NCBI GenBank assembly: GCA_024235935.1
Contig: JACKLL010000014.1
Coordinates: 1 to 64,000 of the forward strand
Length of the DNA: 64,000 nt
Direction: 5' to 3'
DNA from: Rhodoferax sp.
GTDB lineage: Bacteria > Pseudomonadota > Gammaproteobacteria > Burkholderiales > Burkholderiaceae_C
Shown here: positions 1-7,605 of the stretch, piece by piece
Layout: each line of letters begins with the position of its first letter
Position numbering within the stretch: the first letter of the stretch is position 1
Position numbers and translations under genes: made by a program
Notes under the pieces: generated by a model
The model's database searches: none
The model's input: only the letters and a program-made list of their open reading frames with translations
Told to the model about the DNA's origin: nothing

Positions 1-1
1 C

Positions 2-1480
2 GGAGCATCGGCCACCGACGACCGGCGCCCCGAGTTCCAGCAGATGGTGTCCGACGCCACGCTGAAACCTTCGCCCTATGAGGCTGTCATCGTGCACAGC
101 TTGTCCCGGTTCTTCAGGGACTTCATCGAGTTTGCCTTGTACGAGCGCCGGCTCAATAAGTCCGGCGTCAAGATCATCTCGATCACGCAGCAGACAAGCG
201 ATGATCCATCGGGCGAGATGGCGCGGCGCATCTTCTCCATGTTCGACGAGTACCAGAGCAAGGAGAACGGCAAACACACGTTACGCGCATTGAAGGAGAA
301 CGCTCGCCAAGGTTTTTTCAACGGCTCCAGACCGCCATACGGCTACAAGACCGAGGAATTGGACCTGCCAGCGGCCAAGGGCAAGAAGAAGCGCCTTGTG
401 ATCGACCAGACCGAAGCACCAACCCTGCGCCGGGTATTCGAGCTTTACAGCGGCGGCCTGAACGGTCGCGAGATGGGCTGCAAGGAGATCGCGGGGTATT
501 TGAATGAGCGCGGTGTACGGCTGCGCGGGGCCAAAGTGTCACGCAACCGAGTGCATCAGCTGCTGACCGACACGGCCTGTATCGGCCAATACGTGTTCAA
601 CCGAAAGAACGGGCGCACACTTGAGACTAAGCCCGAAGCCGAATGGGTTGTGGTGCCTATACCGCCCATCATTGATAAGCAGGCATTTCTGGAGGTCGCA
701 GAGAAGCGGCATTCCCGATCGCCAGCTGTGACGCCTGCAAGGGTCACCAGCACACCGACGCTACTGACGGGCCTGCTGAAGTGCGACAACTGCGGCGCGG
801 GTATGACAACGGCAACGGGCAAGGGTGGCCGGTATCGGTACTACAAGTGCAATACGCGGATCGGCCAGCACGCCAAAGCCTGTTGCACGCCTGCTGTGCC
901 GATGGCGAAGATGGACAAGCTGGTCCTTGGTGCGTTCGCCGACAAGGTTCTGATGCCAGAACGATTGCAGGCCATGCTGCGCGAGATGAAAGGACACCTC
1001 AAGGGCGCACATTCGCGTCAGAGCGATAGCCTTGTCTTGCTGCAAAAGGAGTTGACCGAACTGGAGACCGCGACCAACCGGCTTTATGAGGCGGTGGAAA
1101 AGGGACTGCTGCCGATGGATCAGACATTGGCAGATAGGGCGCAGAAAAACAAGGCGAAGCGCGACCGCTTGATGATCGATATGGCAACGGCGCGGCGCCA
1201 GAAGGAAATGCCGGTGTCGCTGCTCACAGCCCGCCAGGTCGAAGCCTTCGGCACAGCGTTACGCACGCGGGTGATGGACAGCGAAGGCGGCTTCTCAAAA
1301 CGCTACCTGCGCGAATTCGGCAGCGAGATTCGCTTCGATGGGGAACGGGTGCTGATGCGGGGGAAGAAGGCCGCACTGATGGCGGCTGCGGCACAAAATG
1401 AAATGGGCACCGCAAGGGTGCCCATCTCCGTACCTAATTGGCTCCTCGACCTGGGCTCGAACCAGGGACCTACGGATTAA
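2..1480 (+). CDS. Large serine recombinase, 5' end outside window
   Basis: Site-specific DNA recombinase of the large serine (resolvase/invertase) family. The reading frame is open from base 2, and the residues before the first in-window Met (RPEFQQM) match the resolvase catalytic domain, so the gene starts upstream and the catalytic Ser is not in view. Visible parts are the end of the resolvase domain (HSLSRFFRD), the recombinase domain (NARQGFFNGSRPPYGY), a zinc-ribbon with Cys pairs (CDNCGAGM ... YKCNTR) and a C-terminal coiled coil. Such enzymes integrate and excise phages or genomic islands. The last 13 codons and the TAA stop lie inside a copy of the tRNA-Asn 3' end, so the attachment core itself supplies the C-terminus. 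Confidence 0.9.
   Translation, partial: GASATDDRRPEFQQMVSDATLKPSPYEAVIVHSLSRFFRDFIEFALYERRLNKSGVKIISITQQTSDDPSGEMARRIFSMFDEYQSKENGKHTLRALKENARQGFFNGSRPPYGYKTEELDLPAAKGKKKRLVIDQTEAPTLRRVFELYSGGLNGREMGCKEIAGYLNERGVRLRGAKVSRNRVHQLLTDTACIGQYVFNRKNGRTLETKPEAEWVVVPIPPIIDKQAFLEVAEKRHSRSPAVTPARVTSTPTLLTGLLKCDNCGAGMTTATGKGGRYRYYKCNTRIGQHAKACCTPAVPMAKMDKLVLGAFADKVLMPERLQAMLREMKGHLKGAHSRQSDSLVLLQKELTELETATNRLYEAVEKGLLPMDQTLADRAQKNKAKRDRLMIDMATARRQKEMPVSLLTARQVEAFGTALRTRVMDSEGGFSKRYLREFGSEIRFDGERVLMRGKKAALMAAAAQNEMGTARVPISVPNWLLDLGSNQGPTD
1403..1425. terminator. Perfect hairpin beside the left tRNA-Asn repeat
   Basis: A 9-bp perfect stem with a GCAA loop lies within the 3' coding end of the recombinase, 12 bases left of the att core. 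Read leftward, as the tRNA is transcribed, it is followed by a T-rich stretch, so it could terminate tRNA-Asn transcription when joined to a complete tRNA. The terminator role is inferred from structure alone. Confidence 0.35.
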
Positions 1481-1483
1481 CAG
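1438..1483 (-). repeat. att-like 46-bp copy of the tRNA-Asn 3' end
   Basis: This 46-bp segment is identical to 2374..2419, which covers the 3' part of the tRNA-Asn gene from the anticodon region to the CCA end. Such duplications are the usual scar of integration at a tRNA gene. The repeat also encodes the last 13 residues and stop codon of the recombinase on the other strand. Confidence 0.85.
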
Positions 1484-1566
1484 AGGAAATAATCGCTATT
1501 TACCAATGATTTAGGCTCGGCTTCGCTCGTCACGTTCCGCTGGAACTAGCCAAGATGGCCCAGTTT

Positions 1567-1953
1567 TCAGCTGGATTTGGAAAGTTGTTCCATCGTACCC
1601 ACAAATATCCTGGCTTGTTCGTGCGCCCAGCTGGCCTGTTCGGTTTCGATGTTGTCGCCTTTGTAGTCGGCAATCAATCGAAGGTCTTCAACCTTGTTGA
1701 TGGCCTTGCCCAGATCGATTGAAACTTTTCCGGTCTTCACCAGTTGCAGACTGAATTCAGATATCAATCCGCTGTGCGTCTTGATCGAAGCAAGGCTGGA
1801 GATTGCACCGGTTCCCAGAAGCGCCGCGCGCGCAGCGTCAAACATGGCGTAGTAGGCGCGGTTGCAGGCACCATCCAGGTCGCCGGCATCGAGCAATAAT
1901 TTCGATGACTTGATCGCCATCCTTGCCTTGCTCAGCAATTCATCAACGGTCAA
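1567..1953 (-). CDS. HEPN-domain protein, probable toxin of a HEPN-MNT pair
   Basis: A 128-residue all-helical protein of the HEPN superfamily, recognised by the segment CNRAYYAMFDAARAALL after an N-terminal helix. The position usually filled by His in this family (YYAMFHAA) is Asp here, so a canonical ribonuclease site cannot be assumed. Its start overlaps the end of the upstream nucleotidyltransferase by four bases (ATGA), showing translational coupling. HEPN proteins coupled to minimal nucleotidyltransferases form toxin-antitoxin pairs in which the transferase modifies and silences the HEPN protein. The pair lies between two tRNA-Asn att-like repeats, so it is probably island cargo. Confidence 0.8.
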   Translation of the reverse strand: MTVDELLSKARMAIKSSKLLLDAGDLDGACNRAYYAMFDAARAALLGTGAISSLASIKTHSGLISEFSLQLVKTGKVSIDLGKAINKVEDLRLIADYKGDNIETEQASWAHEQARIFVGTMEQLSKSS

Positions 1954-2294
1954 AGCAGAATTCCTTCGCGCTGAATGTTACGTAGCAATTCGGGATTCGA
2001 ATACTGTTCCGGATGGTCCCATTCCGTTTGCCAGATCGGCAACGGTTGAATCCGGATGCCAGAGTCCAGCAAAACCTCATATGCCAGGTCGTCCATTGCA
2101 AATTTTGTTTCAATGAATTTGCCCGGCAAGCCTGTCAGCAAGACCGCGACGTCAGCGTCACTTTCATTGTGATGGTCACGCCGCGCGCGGCTTCCAAACA
2201 GCAAGGTCTGTCTGACTTGAAAGTGGTGGTCAAGTTTTTTTCTGAAGGCGCTCGTTGCGCTCTTCGTAGCCGAGTCGATCAAACGGGTGGTCAT
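1950..2294 (-). CDS. MNT-type nucleotidyltransferase, probable antitoxin
   Basis: A small nucleotidyltransferase-fold protein carrying the hallmark GSRARRD followed by SDADVAVLL, that is GS-x10-DxD with the metal-binding aspartates present. MNT partners of HEPN toxins act as antitoxins by AMP-ylating the toxin. The ATG at 2294 (MTTRLID) is chosen. The GTG at 2327 would begin only a few bases past the terminator hairpin at 2336..2365 and add a poorly supported leader. It overlaps the HEPN gene by four bases. Expression could come from a short promoter between the hairpin and the gene, or from read-through of the tRNA. Confidence 0.8.
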   Translation of the reverse strand: MTTRLIDSATKSATSAFRKKLDHHFQVRQTLLFGSRARRDHHNESDADVAVLLTGLPGKFIETKFAMDDLAYEVLLDSGIRIQPLPIWQTEWDHPEQYSNPELLRNIQREGILL

Positions 2295-2335
2295 GAAAGA
2301 AGCCCCAGGCGCCAACGTGTCGATCACAAAATGAT

Positions 2336-2376
2336 AAACCCCGTCGCCTTACGACGACGGGGTTTTCAATTTTTTG
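2336..2376. terminator. Hairpin terminator next to tRNA-Asn
   Basis: A perfect 11-bp inverted repeat (2336..2346 and 2355..2365) with an 8-base loop. It is followed on the plus strand by a T-rich run and on the minus strand by a T-rich stretch. It lies just past the tRNA 3' end and can terminate tRNA-Asn, and possibly transcripts from the other side. Confidence 0.7.
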
Positions 2377-2419
2377 GCTCCTCGACCTGGGCTCGAACCA
2401 GGGACCTACGGATTAACAG
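2374..2419 (-). repeat. att-like core within tRNA-Asn
   Basis: The right member of a 46-bp perfect direct repeat whose other copy ends the recombinase gene at 1438..1483. It covers the CCA end, T-arm, variable loop and anticodon stem-loop side of the tRNA. Confidence 0.85.
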
Positions 2420-2450
2420 TCCGGCGCTCTACCAACTGAGCTATCGAGGA
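2375..2450 (-). tRNA. tRNA-Asn (GTT)
   Basis: Read on the minus strand this 76-base gene has a 7-bp acceptor stem (TCCTCGA with TCGAGGA), a D-arm with AGCTCAGTTGGTAGAGC, an anticodon loop CTGTTAA giving anticodon GTT, a T-arm with GGTTCGAGCCC and an encoded CCA end. The 3' half is duplicated at 1438..1483, showing the gene has served as an integration site. Confidence 0.97.
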
Positions 2451-2454
2451 ACAA

Positions 2455-2490
2455 GCCCAAGAGTATAACAATACTTTTGGGCGATTTTTC
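2455..2490. terminator. Hairpin between reductase gene and tRNA-Asn
   Basis: A near-perfect 12-bp inverted repeat (2455..2466 and 2471..2482, one mismatch) with an AACA loop. A T-run follows on the plus strand. It separates the end of the leftward reductase gene from the tRNA promoter side, so it probably ends the upstream leftward transcript. Confidence 0.55.
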
Positions 2491-2495
2491 GCGCG

Positions 2496-3615
2496 TCAGT
2501 CAAAAACTGGTGTGTCAACACCCAAAACTTTGTGCAGTTTCGGACTGGTGGTCGTGTACTGCAGGTGGATCTTCTTTTCAGGGAACACGAACGGGGCGGC
2601 GGCGAAGGCGGCCAGGGCGCATTCGTGAAATCCGCTGAGGATCAGCTTTTTCTTGCCGGGGTAGACGTTGATGTCGCCCACCGCGAAGATGCCGGGCACG
2701 CTGGTGGAGAACTTTCGGTGTCCACCTTGAGTTGCTTGCGCTCGATGTCCAGGCCCCATTCGGCGATCGGGCCGAGCTTGGGCTCAGGCCGAAGAACACC
2801 AGCAGCATGTCCAGCGGCACAACGCGGGTCACGGCGTCGCCGCCGGTGACCTTCACGCCAGTCATGCGGCCGTCCTTTTCCTCAAGTCCGGTGACCTGGC
2901 CCACGATGAACTGCATCTCGTAGGCGTCGCATAGTTCGCGCATCTTGGCCACGCTGGCCGGCGCAGCCTTGAAGCCGTCACGGCGGTGGATCAGGATGAC
3001 GCTCTCGGCCTTGTTCGGGCCTTCGGCAACGAAGTTCAGTACCCAGTCCAGGGCCGAGTCGCCGCCGCCGACGATGACCAGGTTCTTGCCGGCAAAGTCG
3101 GCGGGGTTCTTGACCCGGTAGAACACCTGCGAGTCCTGGAACTTGTCGAGGCCTTCGACCTTGAGCAGGCGCGGCTGGAAGGCGCCCCACCGGCGGCGAT
3201 GAAGATGGTCTTGGTCAGGAAGCTCGTGCCCTTGAGGTCTGCACGTGAAGCGGCCGTCGGGCTGCTTCTCGACCACGGTCACCTCCTGGCCGAAATGGAA
3301 TACCGCACCGAAGGGTTCGATCTGCTTGAGCAGAGAGTCGGTCAGTTCCTGGCCGGTGCATACCGGCACGGCAGGAATGTCGTAGATCGGCTTGTCGGGA
3401 TACAGCTCGACGCACTGGCCGCCCGGGTAGGCGAGCGAGTCGATCACATGCGCCTTGATCTCCAGCAGTCCGAGTTCGAACACCTGGAACAGGCCGACCG
3501 GACCCGCACCGACGATGACGGCATCGGTTTCAATGGCGCCTTCGGTGTTGCGGGGGGGCGTGCCGTCGTGGGCAAGTGCGGTAGCTATCACTTCTTGGTT
3601 CAGATGAGGTTCCAT
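2496..3615 (-). pseudogene. Ferredoxin-NADP reductase (TrxB-like), disrupted by four indels
   Basis: This is a flavoprotein of the thioredoxin-reductase-like ferredoxin-NADP+ reductase family. The N-terminus has the FAD-binding motif VIVGAGPVGLF, then AYPGGQC; a second Rossmann motif LVIVGGGDSALDW follows, and the C-terminus carries VGDINVYPGKKK. The frame is broken. One base is extra near 3240 and one is missing near 3187 (together shifting the segment that should read GTSFLTKTIFIAAG). One base is missing near 2780 (after FFGLSP) and another near 2713 (before FSTSVPGIF). Restoring all four gives a normal full-length protein. Start at MEPHLNQ. It follows fdxA, its likely electron partner. Whether these are real mutations or sequencing errors cannot be decided here. 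Confidence 0.85.
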
Positions 3616-3680
3616 GGTCTTTCCATTGCGCGGCAGCCCTTGCGGTGCTGCCCATGTGCGCGCAACGAACGTGGGGCCGT

Positions 3681-4010
3681 TTAACGGATCAGTTCGCTGA
3701 GCTTGTTTGTCTTGTCGGCCCATGCGTCTGCGTCAGGCAGTGGGTCCTTGCGTTTGGTGATGCTCTTCCAGGTCGGCAGCTTGGCCAGTTCGGCGTTGAG
3801 CGCCGTCATGTGCTGCTGGTCGGCCGGCACGTCTTCCTCGGCGTAGATCGCGTTGACCGGGCATTCGGGAATGCACACGGCGCAGTCGATGCACTCGTCG
3901 GGATCGATCGTGAGGAAGTTGGGGCCTTCACGGAAGCAGTCCACGGGGCATACGTCGACGCAATCGGTGTATTTGCACTTGATGCAGGCTTCAGTGACGG
4001 TATGGGTCAT
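3681..4010 (-). CDS. fdxA: 7Fe ferredoxin FdxA
   Basis: A 109-residue bacterial ferredoxin carrying one 3Fe-4S and one 4Fe-4S cluster. The ligands are visible as C9, C17, C21 (with extra C12 and C25) and the second group CIDCAVCIPEC (C40, C43, C46, C50). The length and the C-terminal extension after the second cluster motif match the FdxA family. It acts as a soluble one- or two-electron carrier in the cytoplasm. It lies downstream of cysN and 65 bases upstream of the broken reductase gene, in the same direction. This suggests it may carry electrons to the sulfite reductase encoded upstream; that link is inference. Confidence 0.95.
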   Translation of the reverse strand: MTHTVTEACIKCKYTDCVDVCPVDCFREGPNFLTIDPDECIDCAVCIPECPVNAIYAEEDVPADQQHMTALNAELAKLPTWKSITKRKDPLPDADAWADKTNKLSELIR

Positions 4011-4062
4011 TTTTCAGATCGGAAAGGTCAAACAGGGGAAGCCGTTGATTTTATGGGCTTTC

Positions 4063-4098
4063 CCGGACCGGGTGGCGTATGAGGCCTTGCCGGTCCGG
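4063..4098. terminator. Inverted repeat between cysN and fdxA
   Basis: A perfect 9-bp inverted repeat (4063..4071 and 4090..4098) with an 18-base loop lies just downstream of cysN. There is no clear T-run, so an intrinsic terminator is uncertain; an attenuator or chance repeat is also possible. Confidence 0.3.
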
Positions 4099-4115
4099 CG
4101 CTTGTTTGCCAAATG

Positions 4116-5498
4116 TCAATGCAGCAGGGCGGCTCCGGCGGTCCTGTGGGAGGCCGTGTCGACCAGCACCAGCGCGCCCAGCGTGCGCGACTGGTGGTAG
4201 GGCAACTGCGCAATCGGTGCCTGCAGAACCAGTTCGACCTCGCCGATCGCATTGGTCTCCAGGCTGCCAGCGGCGTCCCGGGCCAGCGTATGCACGTCCA
4301 GCCGGTGGGTGATCCGCGCCACGCGGGCCTTGACCCAGCGATGGCCATGCACGGCCCAATAGGTACGGCCCTCGACCAGCGGCTCCTCGTCCAGCCAGGC
4401 AATGGTGGCCCTCAGGTTTTGCGTGGCCTCGAACAGGGGTTTGTCACCGTCATGCGCCAGCAACCAGTCGCCGCGGGAGACGTCCACTTCGCGGTCGAGC
4501 ACGATGCCGGCACTGCGGCCAGCCGCTACCGGTCCGCTCTGGCGGGTATGGTCGAGCACCTGCACCACGGTGGCCGTCTGTCCGCCGGGCAGCACTGCGA
4601 CCTGTTGGCCTGGCGCCACGCTGCCGGTGGCGACACGGCCCCAGAATACGCGCCGGCCTTTGTCGGTATCGGCCGAGGACGAGAACTTCTCGACCCACTG
4701 CACCGGAAACGCCAAGGGCGTATCGGCTTCTGACGGCGTGGACGGCAGCGCTTCGAGGATCTGCAGCAGGCCGAGGCCCTGGTAGTCGGCCCATCCCGGG
4801 GCGGCATCGACCACGTTGTTGCCATTGAGCGCAGACACCGGAACGATGGCCGTGACGGTGATGCCGGCGCTTCGCGCAAAAGCCTCCAGCGCACGGCGGA
4901 TGTTGCCGAATGCCCGCGCGGCATCTGGAACGGCGTCGAGCTTGTTGATGGCAAACACCACCGACGGCACGCGCAGCAGGTTCACCAGCAGGCTGTGGCG
5001 GCGGGTCTGCGGCAGCAGCGTGTGGCTCTCGCTGGCTTCGCTGTCGCCGCTCCAGCGCAGCTTGGTGGCGTCGACCAGCACCACGGCCGCATCGGCGCTG
5101 CTGGCAGCGGTCACCATGTTGCGGGTGTATTGCTCATGGCCGGGCGCGTCGCCGATGATGAACTTGCGCCGGACGGTCGAGAAGTAGCGGTAGGCCACAT
5201 CGATCGTGATGCCTTGTTCACGCTCGGCCGACAGGCCGTCGGTGAACTGGGCCAGGTCCACGGTGCCGCTGCGCGACACGTTGGCGAGCTGGTCCTGCAG
5301 CACGCTGCGGCTGTCCAGCAGCAGGCGGCCGATCAGCGTGCTTTTGCCGTCGTCCACGGAGCCGCAGGTGATGAAGCGCAGTGCGGGTTTGGTGTCGCCA
5401 TCCACAGCCGTATCGACCGTGGGGGTCGTTGCAGTCGCCGGTTCGGCGGGCGCGGTCGCCGGGGGCGGCGCGTCGAGCAGTTCCATCATGAGGTCCAT
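4116..5498 (-). CDS. cysN: Sulfate adenylyltransferase large subunit (GTPase) CysN
   Basis: The regulatory GTPase subunit of ATP sulfurylase. GTP hydrolysis drives the otherwise unfavourable formation of APS from sulfate and ATP with CysD. The 460-residue protein has an EF-Tu-like G domain with P-loop GSVDDGKS (46-53), DAPGHEQY (117-124) and NKLD (185-188), then two beta-barrel domains. An N-terminal Ala/Pro/Thr-rich tail of about 35 residues precedes the G domain. There is no CysC (APS kinase) extension, consistent with the APS reductase encoded next door. The start ATG overlaps the cysD stop by one base (TGATG), so the pair is translationally coupled. Confidence 0.96.
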   Translation of the reverse strand: MDLMMELLDAPPPATAPAEPATATTPTVDTAVDGDTKPALRFITCGSVDDGKSTLIGRLLLDSRSVLQDQLANVSRSGTVDLAQFTDGLSAEREQGITIDVAYRYFSTVRRKFIIGDAPGHEQYTRNMVTAASSADAAVVLVDATKLRWSGDSEASESHTLLPQTRRHSLLVNLLRVPSVVFAINKLDAVPDAARAFGNIRRALEAFARSAGITVTAIVPVSALNGNNVVDAAPGWADYQGLGLLQILEALPSTPSEADTPLAFPVQWVEKFSSSADTDKGRRVFWGRVATGSVAPGQQVAVLPGGQTATVVQVLDHTRQSGPVAAGRSAGIVLDREVDVSRGDWLLAHDGDKPLFEATQNLRATIAWLDEEPLVEGRTYWAVHGHRWVKARVARITHRLDVHTLARDAAGSLETNAIGEVELVLQAPIAQLPYHQSRTLGALVLVDTASHRTAGAALLH

Positions 5499-6430
5499 CA
5501 GAAGTACCCTTCTTTCTTTCGGTTTTCCATCGACGCATCCGAGATGCGGTCGTCCATGCGGGTGGCGCCGCGTTCGCTGACATCGGTCGCCAGGGTCTCG
5601 ATCACGACCTCGGCCGCGCTGCCCGCCAGGCTGGCCACCGGGCAGGTGCAGGTGACATCGCCCACGGTGCGAAAGCGCACGTCGCGCAGTTCGGCGGTCT
5701 CGCCATCGCGCAGGGGCGTCAGCGGTGTCACCGGTACCAGCAGTCCCTTGCGCTCGACCACTTCGCGCCGGTGGCTGTAATACAGCGAGGGCAGCGCCAC
5801 GTGTTCGCGTTCGATGTACTGCCACACGTCGAGCTCGGTCCAGTTCGAGATCGGGAACACACGGAAGTGTTCGCCGGGCTTGAGCCGGGTGTTGAAGAGC
5901 GTCCACAACTCGGGCCGCTGGTCCTTGGGTTGCCACTGGCCGAAGCTGTCGCGGTGCGAGAAGATGCGCTCCTTGGCGCGGGCCTTCTCTTCGTCGCGGC
6001 GGGCGCCGCCGATCAGTGCGTCAAATCGGAACTCCTCGATCGCCTCGAGCAGCGTTACCGACTGGTGCACGTTGCGCGACTCGCCCGGATGCGACAGGCG
6101 CACGGTGCCGCGCGCCATCGAGTCCTCGACGCTGCGCACGATCAGCTTGGCGCCGAGTTCCGCCGCGCGCTGGTCGCGGAAGTCGGTCACCTCGGAGAAG
6201 TTGTGACCGGTGTCGATCATCAGCAGCGGATAGGGGATGCGCCCGACGCCGAACGCCTTCTCGGCGCACTTGAGCAGCACCAGCGAGTCCTTGCCACCGG
6301 AGAACAGCAGGGTCGGTCGTTCGAATGCGGCCGCGACCTCGCGCAGGATGAAGATGGTCTCCTCTTCGAGGGCGTCCAGGTGCTGGTTGCTGAGCTGGGC
6401 CAGCAGTGCCGGCTCGGTACGTGCGTTCAT
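5498..6430 (-). CDS. cysD: Sulfate adenylyltransferase small subunit CysD
   Basis: The catalytic subunit of ATP sulfurylase, which adenylylates sulfate to APS in the cytoplasm. At 310 residues it has normal length. It carries the PP-loop SGGKDS (44-49) of the ATP pyrophosphatase fold and the family segments MIDTGHNFSEV and FRTVGD. The start overlaps the end of cysH by four bases, and the stop overlaps the cysN start, so cysH-cysD-cysN form one tightly packed leftward unit. Confidence 0.97.
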   Translation of the reverse strand: MNARTEPALLAQLSNQHLDALEEETIFILREVAAAFERPTLLFSGGKDSLVLLKCAEKAFGVGRIPYPLLMIDTGHNFSEVTDFRDQRAAELGAKLIVRSVEDSMARGTVRLSHPGESRNVHQSVTLLEAIEEFRFDALIGGARRDEEKARAKERIFSHRDSFGQWQPKDQRPELWTLFNTRLKPGEHFRVFPISNWTELDVWQYIEREHVALPSLYYSHRREVVERKGLLVPVTPLTPLRDGETAELRDVRFRTVGDVTCTCPVASLAGSAAEVVIETLATDVSERGATRMDDRISDASMENRKKEGYF

Positions 6431-7188
6431 GCGCTGATTCCTTCAGGTTGATCTTGCTTGGCCACGTGCAGGCCGCATTCCTTGGCGTTCTCGTCTTCCC
6501 ACCACCAGCGGCCGGCGCGAAAGTCCTCGCCCAGGCTGATGGCGCGCGTACAGGGCGCGCAGCCGATGCTGGGGAAGAACTGGTCGTGCAGCGGGTTGTA
6601 GGCCAGTTCGTGCAGCGCGATGTAGTGCCACACGTCGCCCCAGCTCCAGTCGGCCAGCGGATTGAGCTTGGCGCGCACCGGGTCGGACAGGTCGAGCAGC
6701 GGCACATCGGCGCGGGCGCCCGACTGTTCGCGGCGCAAGCCGGTGATCCAGGCGCTCTTGCCGTCCAGCGCGCGGGCCAGCGGCTCCATCTTGCGGAAGC
6801 CGCAGCAGGCCTTGCGCAGCGCGATGCTCTTGTACATCGCATCCTTGCCTTCGCGCGCCACGAACTGCACCACCGCCTCCTGGCGTGGCTCGTACACCGT
6901 CACGGGCGCACGCGACGTGGCTTTGAGCTGTTCGAGCAAGGCCAGCGTCTCGGCATGCAGCATGCCGGTCTGCAGCACGAAGATGCCAACGTCCAGCGCC
7001 AGGCTGTTGACCAGGTGGCTGATGACCATGTCTTCGGCGCCCAGGCTGGAGGCCTGTGTCACCGGCGCGGTGGCCGCGCCGCTGGTACGCGGATGGTCAT
7101 GGACCAGCTGTTGCAGTGCCGCGCGGGTGGCCGCCAGCTTGGCGTCGAAGTCCTTGCTGGCCCGGGCGTGCAGTTCGATCGCCGACAT
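6427..7188 (-). CDS. cysH: Assimilatory APS reductase CysH
   Basis: Reduces adenylyl-sulfate to sulfite and AMP using thioredoxin. The 253-residue protein has the two cysteine pairs that bind a 4Fe-4S cluster (CC at 128-129 and C210-x2-C213) and the catalytic C-terminal motif ECGLH with Cys238. The cluster-binding pairs show it belongs to the APS-using rather than the PAPS-using branch, so no APS kinase is needed. Its stop overlaps cysD and its start abuts the end of the DUF934 gene at 7188. Confidence 0.95.
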   Translation of the reverse strand: MSAIELHARASKDFDAKLAATRAALQQLVHDHPRTSGAATAPVTQASSLGAEDMVISHLVNSLALDVGIFVLQTGMLHAETLALLEQLKATSRAPVTVYEPRQEAVVQFVAREGKDAMYKSIALRKACCGFRKMEPLARALDGKSAWITGLRREQSGARADVPLLDLSDPVRAKLNPLADWSWGDVWHYIALHELAYNPLHDQFFPSIGCAPCTRAISLGEDFRAGRWWWEDENAKECGLHVAKQDQPEGISA

Positions 7189-7571
7189 CAGGCCGCCCGC
7201 CGGAAATGGGGTGCCGACACACGTTCGTCGCCCTGGTAGAAGTCCGTGAAGCGGCTGAGCTGGCGCGCGGCCACGTCCAGGTCCTGGTCGGCGCGCAAGA
7301 CGGCGCTGTCGAACCCGCTGCGCTGCATCTGCACCAGCTGGTCCACCAGCACATCGCCGGTGGCGCGGATGTCGCCCTTGAACTGCAGCCGCCGGCGCAG
7401 CGTCACGGCCTGGCTGAAGGCGCGGCCGTCGCTGAATTTCGGGAACTGCAGTTCGATGCGGGTCACGCCATCGAGCGCCAGGCCTTGCAGCTCGGCGTCG
7501 TTGGTCAGTTGCAGTACGGCGCCGGCGGTGGTTGCGTCGTCGCTATGGGCTTGGGGTGTCAGCAGTCGCAT
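7188..7571 (-). CDS. DUF934 protein of the sulfite reduction operon
   Basis: A 127-residue protein of the DUF934 family, recognised by FPKFSDGRAFSQAVTLRRRL and DQLVQMQRSGFDS. Members are found next to NirA/CysI-type sulfite reductases and are thought to assist them; the exact role is not established. The ATG at 7571 (MRLLTPQ) is chosen. An ATG at 7640 would make the gene overlap cysI by 35 bases and add an Arg-rich leader not seen in the family. It ends exactly where cysH begins, consistent with cotranscription. Confidence 0.9.
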   Translation of the reverse strand: MRLLTPQAHSDDATTAGAVLQLTNDAELQGLALDGVTRIELQFPKFSDGRAFSQAVTLRRRLQFKGDIRATGDVLVDQLVQMQRSGFDSAVLRADQDLDVAARQLSRFTDFYQGDERVSAPHFRRAA

Positions 7572-7605
7572 GGTGAGTCTCTGTGGCTTGCGCGTGATCG
7601 CGCGA

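Noticed and set aside
76..1415. Many overlapping open frames on both strands across the recombinase region
   Set aside because: They are antisense or out-of-frame shadows of one continuous recombinase frame with clear family motifs.
1862..2468. Rightward open frames across the HEPN-MNT pair and tRNA
   Set aside because: They overlap the well-supported leftward pair and the tRNA, and show no domain pattern.
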